64,000 nt of DNA, taken from positions 1 to 64,000 of the forward strand of contig NZ_JAVAMP010000010.1 of assembly GCF_030730905.1 (NCBI RefSeq). The letters run 5' to 3'. The notes beneath the pieces are model-generated. The model ran no database searches. It was not told where the DNA came from and saw only the letters and a program-made list of their open reading frames with translations. This document shows positions 56,678-64,000 of this stretch, in pieces. Position numbers and translations under genes: made by a program. The DNA comes from Chengkuizengella axinellae. GTDB taxonomy: Bacteria; Bacillota; Bacilli; Paenibacillales; KCTC-33759. Every line of letters begins with the position of its first letter. Position 1 is the first letter of the stretch.

Positions 56678-57598
56678 TTAGATGTTTACCTTGTCAAGGA
56701 TACCGACATTCTTCTTTTTTTGTGGCAATTCAGAACAGATCATACCAACAAAGATACATATACATCCTATAATCGCAATATGAGATAACTGTTCATTTGC
56801 CCAAAGGTATCCTGCGAGAGCAGCGAAGACAGGCTCAGTAGCAAAAATTAATGCCACTCTTGTAGGTGTTGTTGATTTTTGAAATGTGGTCTGTGCTAAA
56901 AAAGCAAGTGCAGTTGCAAATATAGATGTAATTCCTAAAGCTATAAAAACCTCGTTTTTAAATAATATATTAAATTGAAGTTGAGATTCCCAATCTTCAA
57001 AAAGAAAGGCTAATAATAGCGATAAAATAGATACAGTAAACACTTGTATGACGGTTAATAATAGGCTTGAGTAACGGTTTGTATATTTTCCAGTCAGAAT
57101 AATGTGCATAGCAAATGATATGGCACAAAAAAACACAAGAACATCACCGTTATTCATAGATATTCGATCCCCGATCGTTAACATGTAGAGACCAACCGTT
57201 GCTACTAATGCACCTATGATTCCATTACGGGTCAATTTCGATTTTGTTAAAAAGACTGCAAATAATGGAACTAATACAACACTTAAACCGGTGATAAAAC
57301 CAGCCTTGGATGAAGTAGTATAAAGCAATCCGAAAGTTTGAAAGGCATATCCTAAAAATAACCAGATACCTAATACCATGCCAGATATCAATAAAGAACG
57401 ATCTATTTCCTTCAATAGCTTCAATTTATATAGGAGAATAAACAAAAGTAAAAAAAGTCCTGCTATCAAAAAACGGATTCCATTAAATGAAAATGGATGT
57501 AAAAATGAAATTGCATTTTGAACGAGTACAAAGGTTGTACCCCACACGAAGGCTACGAGCAACAAAACTCCATCTGCTAAAACGGATTTCTTTAACAA
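56678..57598 (-). CDS. EamA/DMT family transporter
   Basis: 306 residues with about ten hydrophobic helices in two repeats, each with an EamA-type pattern (VAFVWGTTFVLVQNAI near residue 16 and the second repeat beginning near MNNGDVLVFFCAI). Family members export amino acids, nucleosides or other metabolites; the substrate is unknown. The TTG start has only weak AGAGAG upstream. Monocistronic, and not obviously linked to its neighbours. Confidence 0.8.
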   Translation of the reverse strand: MLKKSVLADGVLLLVAFVWGTTFVLVQNAISFLHPFSFNGIRFLIAGLFLLLFILLYKLKLLKEIDRSLLISGMVLGIWLFLGYAFQTFGLLYTTSSKAGFITGLSVVLVPLFAVFLTKSKLTRNGIIGALVATVGLYMLTIGDRISMNNGDVLVFFCAISFAMHIILTGKYTNRYSSLLLTVIQVFTVSILSLLLAFLFEDWESQLQFNILFKNEVFIALGITSIFATALAFLAQTTFQKSTTPTRVALIFATEPVFAALAGYLWANEQLSHIAIIGCICIFVGMICSELPQKKKNVGILDKVNI

Positions 57599-57796
57599 TG
57601 ATCAAATCTCTCTTTCTTATAAAAATACTAGTATTTTACGTAATTTTAAATTGAAACCTTTGAAAATGGGTATATCGTGAGATTATAAGATATGTTATAA
57701 TTGCTGTCAATTTTAATTGGGAAATAGTATTTTGTTAAAAGAATGATTAGTGTTTCAATATTTAAATGTGTTATTGTTTTTTTGGAGGCGTTTTTG

Positions 57797-58906
57797 ATGC
57801 TTGTTTTTTTGGAAGGATTACCTGGAGTTGGAAAATCAACAAACTCAGGTTTATTATATCGTCAGTTTGAACGAAATGGGTTTAATACAAGATGGGTACC
57901 TGAATTAGAACGATCTCACCCGGTTTTGTTTTTCCATGAAGCTTATTTTAGTAAGGAAGAATATCAAAGTTGGAAAAATGGGCAGGATCAAGATGTATCA
58001 TTTATGGATCGAATTGCTCAAGTACGTGAAGACAGTGTGGGTATAGATTTGCTTGAGTTATCATGGAATCATCAAGAAAATTTACCTGAGGCAGCATTTC
58101 AAAAACTTCGAGAAAAAAATGTGTGGAATTTTTCACTTGAAAAATATATTGAGGTTGCATTGGAAAAGTGGAAATGTTTTGCCAAAAGCGTTGCAGAAAA
58201 ACCTGAGCAGGTCGTTATATTAGATAGTTGTATTTTCCAATATCAAATCTTTAGTTTTCAACTTGAAAATGCCCCGAAACAAGCATTAGATTACTTTATA
58301 GAAACTTTATGGGGTATTGTAAAGCCTTTAAATCCAAAACTAGTTTATCTGCACCGTGAATCTGTAACAGATGCGATAGACCATCTTATAAAAGCTCGTG
58401 GAGAGTCATTTATACAAAGTATTTGGAAAAGGGATAGACAAAGAGCTTACTACAACTCTCGACCAGATCAAGTTGAAACTTATTTTGAGTTTTTAGCTGA
58501 TTATCATCAAGTGGCGCATGAGTTGTTTGAAAAGGCACCCTGTCCTAAGCTTTCGATAGAAGTAACATCAGCGGAATGGGGAGAATATGAACATCAGTTG
58601 CTAACTTTTTTTGATCTAACACATCTTCCTGATCCTACAGTGAGACTTCAAGAAGGTGAATTTTCCAATCAGGATCTTGTATTAACTATGAAAATAAAAA
58701 AAGATTCAGAGGGTTTTACTATGACAGATCCTGAAGGGAATAATCATAGATTACATTCCCGCTCTGAAGAGGAGTTTTATATTCATGATATGCCGGTTAT
58801 TCTTAATGTGCCCGATGGAAATCATGTTTTGATCAAGGGTATCAGTCTAATCAATCGTTGGACAGAAACGGGTATCGTGTTTAAAAGGATAAGGGGACGA
58901 ATTTAA
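57797..58906 (+). CDS. P-loop kinase-like NTPase with unknown C-terminal domain
   Basis: About 369 residues from ATG 57797, with GGAGG upstream. The N-terminus MLVFLEGLPGVGKST is a Walker A of the nucleotide/thymidylate-kinase-like group; VVILDSCIFQYQIFSF near residue 150 looks like a Walker B/lid region. Residues from about 290 onward form a separate segment with no recognised domain. It might phosphorylate a small molecule or a nucleotide. No neighbour suggests its substrate. Family not identified. Confidence 0.6.
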   Translation: MLVFLEGLPGVGKSTNSGLLYRQFERNGFNTRWVPELERSHPVLFFHEAYFSKEEYQSWKNGQDQDVSFMDRIAQVREDSVGIDLLELSWNHQENLPEAAFQKLREKNVWNFSLEKYIEVALEKWKCFAKSVAEKPEQVVILDSCIFQYQIFSFQLENAPKQALDYFIETLWGIVKPLNPKLVYLHRESVTDAIDHLIKARGESFIQSIWKRDRQRAYYNSRPDQVETYFEFLADYHQVAHELFEKAPCPKLSIEVTSAEWGEYEHQLLTFFDLTHLPDPTVRLQEGEFSNQDLVLTMKIKKDSEGFTMTDPEGNNHRLHSRSEEEFYIHDMPVILNVPDGNHVLIKGISLINRWTETGIVFKRIRGRI

Positions 58907-58917
58907 GAAATAAACAG

Positions 58918-58946
58918 AAAAAAGACACCAAGTTGGTGTCTTTTTT
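58918..58946. terminator. bidirectional terminator
   Basis: AAAAAAGACACC-AAGTT-GGTGTCTTTTTT lies after the P-loop gene and before the convergent hydrolase gene; it has T runs on both strands. Confidence 0.9.
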
Positions 58947-59044
58947 GGAAGAGTCGGCTGTTATACTTTATCGTACAGCAAAGTTATTGGGCATTAAATA
59001 TGAATATAAACAAAGTAGACATTGAAGCTAGTGATAAAATAAGC

Positions 59045-59839
59045 TCATGGGCGCAAATTTTCAATAAAGTCTAATAAAATTAGATCAAACTTCTCTGGCT
59101 GCTCCATATTTACACAATGACCTGCATCCTCAACAATATGCAGCTTCGATTCTGGGATTTGTTTATGCCAAAGCTTTGCATGATTTTTTCCTATGTCTAA
59201 GTCATGTTCACCATAGACGATAAGTAAAGGATAGGGTATTTTCTCCTTAGTTTGATGAAATATTTTTTGCATACCTTGCATGTATTTAAGTGATTTTCTT
59301 GTATAGGATTTGCTTGAAGAATAGAAGCGTTCATATGCATGTTTATGGTAGGTTGAGATTTTGGAAACGTAACGTCTTAAACTGTTCATGTTAAAAATGA
59401 TCCTAAATAGTACTTTGAATATTGCTTTTTGCTGTGCCTTTAAAATATCTTGATTGTAATTGTGAATACTATATCCACCAACTACGGTTACGCTTTTGGT
59501 TATATCAGGATGTTTTTCAGCAAAACCTTGTGCAACTAAGGAACCTAAAGAAACACCAACAATATGGCAGGTTTTTAAATGATTTTCAGTTAGTATATCC
59601 TTCATATGTTGTATGGTAGCTTCTATATCATCTGTTGTTTTTTTAGGCTGAGTTTTACCATGACCGATCATATCCAAGGTTATAAGATTAAACTGATCAG
59701 ATAAAGAATCGAATTGATCCACGAAAGCAGTATGGTCGCTAAAAGCTGGGTGTAGGAAGAGAACTGTCTCTTTTTTGTTTAAATCATTCGTGTAATAGTA
59801 TACATCGTACTCATTATAAGTTAACGTTTTTTCATTCAT
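59045..59839 (-). CDS. alpha/beta hydrolase
   Basis: 264 residues of the alpha/beta hydrolase fold: oxyanion HPAFSDH near residue 31, nucleophile Ser in GVSLGS near residue 96, acid in YGEHDLD and catalytic His in AGHCVNMEQPEKF near the C-terminus. The substrate is unknown (esters or lactones are common). Start ATG with GAAAGGAGAG upstream; it overlaps the stop of the PadR gene by four bases (ATGA), so the regulator and hydrolase form a two-gene operon. Confidence 0.82.
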   Translation of the reverse strand: MNEKTLTYNEYDVYYYTNDLNKKETVLFLHPAFSDHTAFVDQFDSLSDQFNLITLDMIGHGKTQPKKTTDDIEATIQHMKDILTENHLKTCHIVGVSLGSLVAQGFAEKHPDITKSVTVVGGYSIHNYNQDILKAQQKAIFKVLFRIIFNMNSLRRYVSKISTYHKHAYERFYSSSKSYTRKSLKYMQGMQKIFHQTKEKIPYPLLIVYGEHDLDIGKNHAKLWHKQIPESKLHIVEDAGHCVNMEQPEKFDLILLDFIENLRP

Positions 59840-60375
59840 TTTCGCTCTCCTTTCATTTTTTCCAAAAGCTCCTCATAAAAGGTTAAATCAAAAGAGTAGT
59901 GCTTTATAGCATAATCTAATGTTTCAAATTGATAGTTTGCAATTTCTTCGTATTTTTCGGGTATATCCATATCTAAAGCATTAGATTGATAAGTTGTATA
60001 ATTGTTTATTTTGTCTTTTAAAACATGTATATATTTTTCTAATAAATCAATGCGCTTCTGGTTGTCAAGAAATCCATAAAAATAAAGCTTCAATAATCCA
60101 TCATTTTTAGGAGAATCAATGTCGATTTCTGAACTTAGCCAAGACATGAACATTTGTTTTCCTTTTGGTGTTATTTGATATACTTTTTTGGCTCTACCGT
60201 TTTCAATGGATTCAGTAAAAGTAATTGCCTCTTCATTTAATAGCTTTTTTATTGCATTTTGAATGCTTCCATAACTTGCGGCGTAAAAAGGTGAAACTTC
60301 TCTTTCAAGCGCATTTCTCATATCGTAAACGGTCATATTTCTAAGCATGAGTAGTCCTAATAGTACATAAATCAA
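59836..60375 (-). CDS. PadR family transcriptional regulator
   Basis: 179 residues. The N-terminal winged helix (residues 3-75, LLGLLMLRNMTVYDMRNALE ... GSIQNAIKKLLNEEAITF ... KKVYQITPKG) is of PadR type; the C-terminal helical region mediates dimers. It is encoded ahead of an alpha/beta hydrolase and probably regulates it. TTG start with AAAGGAGTGA upstream. Confidence 0.85.
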   Translation of the reverse strand: MIYVLLGLLMLRNMTVYDMRNALEREVSPFYAASYGSIQNAIKKLLNEEAITFTESIENGRAKKVYQITPKGKQMFMSWLSSEIDIDSPKNDGLLKLYFYGFLDNQKRIDLLEKYIHVLKDKINNYTTYQSNALDMDIPEKYEEIANYQFETLDYAIKHYSFDLTFYEELLEKMKGERK

Positions 60376-60509
60376 TGAATAATCACTCCTTTAGATATAT
60401 ACCTAATAGTAATATATGATGGAATAACAATCAATATGATTCAATCATTTTTGGTGTTATAGATGTTGCCATGTGCATCTTGTTATTATTAGCATTATAA
60501 TAATATAAA

Positions 60510-60523
60510 AGTAAGCGCTACTA
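60510..60523 (+). promoter_or_regulatory. cre-like site upstream of the GH3 gene
   Basis: AGTAAGCGCTACTA, a near-palindrome with the AAGCGCT core of CcpA cre sites. It lies about 50 bases before the beta-glucosidase start, fitting carbon repression through HPr-Ser-P and CcpA. Confidence 0.5.
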
Positions 60524-60571
60524 TTTTTCCAATCAGGATTTGTTTAAATAATTTTTTGGAGGTCCCATTTT

Positions 60572-62786
60572 ATGATGAAAGAAAAAATACAAGCACTAAT
60601 ATCCGAAATGACAGTAGAGGAAAAAGCTAGTTTATGCTCTGGTTTAAATTTTTGGCATACAAAAGGAATTGAAAGGTTAGGCATTCCTTCCATAATGCTC
60701 GCAGATGGACCGCATGGGTTGAGAAAACAAAGTGGAAGTGCGGATAACCTAGGGTTACATAATAGTGTGCCTGCCACTTGTTTTCCTTCAGCTGCTGGAT
60801 TAGCATGTTCTTGGGATCGTGATTTAATTGCAAAAGTTGGGCTTGCCCTAGGAAAAGAGTGTCAAGCAGAAGATGTTGCAGTATTGTTAGGTCCTGGTGC
60901 AAATATTAAACGTTCTCCGCTCTGTGGCAGGAATTTTGAGTATTTTTCTGAAGACCCATATTTATCTTCTGAGCTTGCTGCCAGTCATATACAAGGTGTG
61001 CAAAGCCAAGGTGTGGGTACTTCTCTTAAACATTTTGCTGCTAACAATCAGGAGCATCGGAGAATGTCTACAGACGCTGTCATAGATGAAAGAACATTAA
61101 GAGAAATCTATCTTGCGAGTTTTGAAGGGGCAGTGAAGAAAGCAAAGCCTTGGACAGTAATGTGTTCATATAATCAAGTGAATGGTGAGTTTGCTTCAGA
61201 AAACAGGACGTTATTAACAGAGATTCTAAAGGATGAGTGGGGGCATGAAGGATTTGTAGTATCAGACTGGGGTGCAGTGAATGAACGACACGAAGGATTA
61301 GCGGCAGGGTTAGACCTTGAAATGCCTTCAAGCAATGGAACGGGTGATCGAAAAATTGTAGAGGCCATCAAGAAAGGTCATCTTTCCGAGGAGTCGTTAA
61401 ATAGAGCCGTAGAAAGATTGCTCTCTATTATTTTCAGAGCAGTTGAACTAAATCAAGAAGATGCATCTTATGATCAGGAAGCTCACCATCAGCTGGCTAG
61501 AGAAGTCGCTAGGGAAAGTATGGTTTTGTTAAAAAACGAAGGTCGAATTTTACCTTTGATAAAATCAGGTTCTATTTCAGTAATTGGAGCTTTTCTGAAA
61601 ATCCAAGATTTCAAGGTGGAGGAAGTTCACATGTTAATGCAACAAAGCTAGATAGCGTATTGGAGGAAATACGAGAACTGCCTTTTCAGCATGCAGATAT
61701 TTCCTATGCAGAAGGATATGATATAAATGCAGATAAAGTGGATCAAAACTTAATTCAAGAAGCAGTAGAGGCTGCCTCAAAATCTGATATTACGATTCTT
61801 TTTGTTGGACTGCCTGAAAGATATGAGTCAGAAGGATATGATCGTGAACATTTAGACATTCCACACAACCAACAAGCACTGATCCATGCAGTTGCAGAAG
61901 TACAAAGTCAGGTTGTTGTAGTGTTAAGCAATGGAGCTCCAGTGGAAATGCCTTGGTTAAGCAAAGTTAACGGACTAATTGAAGGTTATCTAGGAGGACA
62001 GGCATTTGGTGGTGCAATTGCAGATGTATTATTTGGTGAGGTAAATCCATGTGGTAAATTAGCAGAAACCTTTCCAAATCAGTTAAGCCATAATCCATCT
62101 TATCTTCATTTCCCTGGTGAAGGAGATCGAGTTGAGTATAAGGAAGGGATTTTTGTTGGATACCGTTATTATGATACCAAACAAATTCAACCGTTGTTTC
62201 CTTTTGGATACGGACTAAGTTATACCCATTTTGAATATTCAAATCTAAAAGTAAGCCATGAACAAATCAATGATAATGAAAGGATAGAAGTTCAAGTCAC
62301 GGTGAGAAACACAGGTCATGTTCCTGGAAAGGAAATTGTTCAACTCTATATTAAGGATGTTAAAAGCTCAGTGGTTAGACCTGAACAGGAATTAAAGGCA
62401 TTTGAAAAGATTGAACTTTATCCTGAAGAAGAAAAAGTTGTAACTTTTACACTAGATAAACGTGCATTTGCTTATTACGATATAGAGTTAGCAGATTGGT
62501 ATGTTGAAAGTGGAGAATTCCAAATACGAATTGGGAAATCTTCTAGAGAGATTGCACTATCTGAAGCGGTTCAAGTACTATCAACAACAAAGAGGAAAGT
62601 AAAAGAAATTACTAGAAATACTCTAATCGGTGATTGCCTCTGGATGCTCTAGAGGATAATCCTGAAATGATGGAAGCTATGATGAAGTATTTGCCTCTGA
62701 GGGGGTTAGTCGCATTTAATGCTGATAAATTTTCGGAGGAAATGTTAAATCAGTTGATCGAAAAATTAAATCAGGCTGTTGTTTAA
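60572..62786 (+). pseudogene. GH3 beta-glucosidase gene broken by two frameshifts
   Basis: Three consecutive frames together read as a glycoside hydrolase family 3 enzyme. The first (60572-61651) gives the N-terminal TIM-barrel with the [10 protein letters not shown] nucleophile Asp and [13 protein letters not shown]. After residue 340 (ISVIGAF) the reading must change near 61590 to continue as [18 protein letters not shown]. The second frame (to 62652) provides the C-terminal sandwich and fibronectin-like domain. Another shift near 62633 restores LPLDALEDNPEMMEAMMKY to TAA 62784-62786. Homologous matches across both junctions make a once-intact gene likely; sequencing error or true decay cannot be told apart here. 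RBS GGAGG. Confidence 0.8.
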
Positions 62787-62803
62787 AAAGAAAAGCTTGA
62801 TCA

Positions 62804-62841
62804 GTATAGGGCTGCCATTGTAGCCCTATACTTTTTTTTAT
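62804..62841 (+). terminator. intrinsic terminator after the GH3 gene
   Basis: GTATAGGGCT-GCCATTGT-AGCCCTATAC followed by eight T, a perfect 10-bp stem. Confidence 0.92.
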
Positions 62842-62926
62842 CCCAAAAAGTGCAGAAAATGCAAGCAGATATCTCTGAGTACTATTTGGGGAACCCGAAT
62901 CATAAGAAAGGTTTGACCAACGCTTT

Positions 62927-63694
62927 CTACTTTTGCATCAGTGGAATCATGAGTTGAAAGAAATGATGATCAGCAGAATTAAATCGTTCCAGCTTCAAGC
63001 CTATAGGCAAAAAACCATACTTTTGAAGGAGCTGCATATAGTTGAAGCATAGAAATTCGTTATGTGCAGAACATTCCCAAATGGCAAAAAGGGAAGGTTT
63101 TATTTTTTCAATATAGACTTCTTCGTGTTGAGCTGTGTTGTGATTGTTGTTCTCATTTTCTAATAAAAAACCGATTTCACCTTTCATATGCTTTGACTTA
63201 GCATCAAGAGTTCTGACATAAATTTCTGGGTGAATTTTGTATCCCCATTTTTTTGCTAATTGGGCGTCTCTTTTCATTAGATGTTGGAAGGGATGTATTT
63301 TCCTAGGGACCGTATGTTTGAACCATAAAAATGTTCTCTCATTCTCCCATTTTGTGAGGTGTATATGATTTTCTTGCGCTGTCATTCCTCCTAAGTACTG
63401 CTTAGCAATTGTAATGGATGAAAGCTTTGCCTCAACTTCAGAACGCCATTTATGAATCAACTGCTGTTTTACTTGTTCATTGGCATCAAGAAAGTCACTA
63501 ATGTCTTGGATTGAAACATCAGCTTGGCGCAGAGAATGAATCATTAAAGCAGCTGATATTTGTTCTTCAGTATAAACTCTATATCCATTGTTTAGTCTTT
63601 CAGATGGACTCAAAAGATTTTTTCGATCATAATAACGAAGTGTACTAGGGGGCAATCCAGTCCTTGTTGAAAAAACATTGATTGTCATTGACAT
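62927..63694 (-). CDS. MerR family transcriptional regulator
   Basis: About 255 residues from ATG 63694 (MSMTINVFSTRTG). The N-terminal MerR helix-turn-helix and wing are clear: GLPPSTLRYYDRKNLLSPSE, then GYRVYTEEQISAALMIHSLR. The rest is a helical linker and a C-terminal domain with a GyrI-like effector-binding character. No good RBS is seen; the ATG is 2 bases after the stop of the VOC gene, so translation may be coupled. Confidence 0.75.
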   Translation of the reverse strand: MSMTINVFSTRTGLPPSTLRYYDRKNLLSPSERLNNGYRVYTEEQISAALMIHSLRQADVSIQDISDFLDANEQVKQQLIHKWRSEVEAKLSSITIAKQYLGGMTAQENHIHLTKWENERTFLWFKHTVPRKIHPFQHLMKRDAQLAKKWGYKIHPEIYVRTLDAKSKHMKGEIGFLLENENNNHNTAQHEEVYIEKIKPSLFAIWECSAHNEFLCFNYMQLLQKYGFLPIGLKLERFNSADHHFFQLMIPLMQK

Positions 63695-63696
63695 TT

Positions 63697-64000
63697 TTAA
63701 AAGATTGGATACGACCAAACGTTTAATCGGTTGCCATCTGGATCAAAAAAATGAAATCCTGCAAACCCCTTTTCTGGTTCACCAGCAGTTTTAGACGTTT
63801 CGATTCCTTTTTCAGCTAGTAATTGATGGGTACTTCTGAATAATTCAGGTTTAACATAAAAATAAGTTCTAACTGAAGGATTGGACTTTTCGACCTTAGA
63901 TCCTTGTGGAATCGGTTCGAGCCATACATCATCAATATATTCTTTTTTAACTGCTTCCGCTCCATACTTAGATAGTTTAACATCCATTCGAGAATAGCCA
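63697..64000 (-). CDS. VOC (glyoxalase/dioxygenase-like) protein, cut by window edge
   Basis: The C-terminal part of a vicinal-oxygen-chelate domain: YFYVKPELFRSTHQLLAEKG, then FAGFHFFDPDGNRLNVWSYP, the usual C-terminal metal/Glu-like end. The frame stays open to the window end (GYSRMDVK before Met at 63987), so the start lies outside and the ATG at 63987 is probably internal. Same strand as, and immediately upstream of, the MerR gene. Confidence 0.7.
   Translation of the reverse strand, partial: GYSRMDVKLSKYGAEAVKKEYIDDVWLEPIPQGSKVEKSNPSVRTYFYVKPELFRSTHQLLAEKGIETSKTAGEPEKGFAGFHFFDPDGNRLNVWSYPIF

Noticed and set aside
60572-62786. Programmed frameshift in the GH3 gene
   Set aside because: Two separate shifts without a slippery heptamer or stimulatory structure fit decay or sequencing error better.

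Overview
The window looks like the chromosome of an A/T-rich Gram-positive bacterium of the order Bacillales, most likely from or near the Paenibacillaceae. This is inferred from gene order (hprK-lgt-his operon-hisJ-prs-TPR-trxB-glcK-rapZ-yvcK-whiA-HPr, then clpP, cggR-gapA-pgk-tpiA-gpmI-eno, secG-rnr-smpB-ssrA), AGGAGG-type ribosome binding sites, frequent TTG and GTG starts, and CggR and CtsR operators. No prophage, complete insertion sequence or CRISPR array was found.

Layout. 1-950: eight tRNA genes (Ser, Met, Val, Thr, Asp, Phe, Tyr, Lys). 1147-2350: a chromosomal actin-like (ParM-type) gene overlapping a small ribbon-helix-helix gene, then tRNA-Leu. 2753-9553: a probable operon of a MerA-like flavoprotein disulfide reductase, a TVP38/DedA-like membrane protein, a complete ABC importer of the YnjBCD type and a YnjF-type CDP-alcohol phosphatidyltransferase. 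It resembles the uncharacterised E. coli ydjXYZ-ynjABCDEF region. 9768-20177: an aromatic-acid exporter homologue, an unknown protein, TagO, a heterodimeric BmrCD-type ABC exporter behind a short leader ORF and two terminators, small membrane proteins, and an MFS exporter with a MarR regulator. 20415-33088: a PucR-type regulator, an MsmX-type ATPase, hprK, lgt, an acyltransferase, and hisZGDBHF(IE)J with prs. hisA and ppaX are absent from places where related genomes usually carry them.

33205-43165: a decayed peroxiredoxin-like gene, a TPR/HTH protein, trxB, glucokinase-rapZ-yvcK-whiA, an HPr-family gene and two tandem SIMPL-domain proteins. 43170-56361: a nested inverted-repeat element, clpP with CtsR boxes, tRNA-Arg, the CggR-controlled lower-glycolysis operon, a sugar-phosphate isomerase-like protein, secG, rnr, smpB and ssrA. 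56362-64000: accessory genes, namely a DMT transporter, a P-loop kinase-like protein, a PadR/hydrolase pair, a GH3 beta-glucosidase gene broken by two frameshifts, a MerR-type regulator and a VOC protein cut by the window edge.

Themes. Many genes serve carbon control (HPrK/P, an HPr carrying both His15 and Ser46, CggR, glucokinase, YvcK, MsmX, a cre-like site). The least explained signals are two short elements that each restore a copy of an RNA gene 3' end (tRNA-Asp and tmRNA), the ynj-like operon, the ParM/RHH pair, and the apparent attenuator ahead of the BmrCD-type exporter. Everything was read by eye, with no database search.
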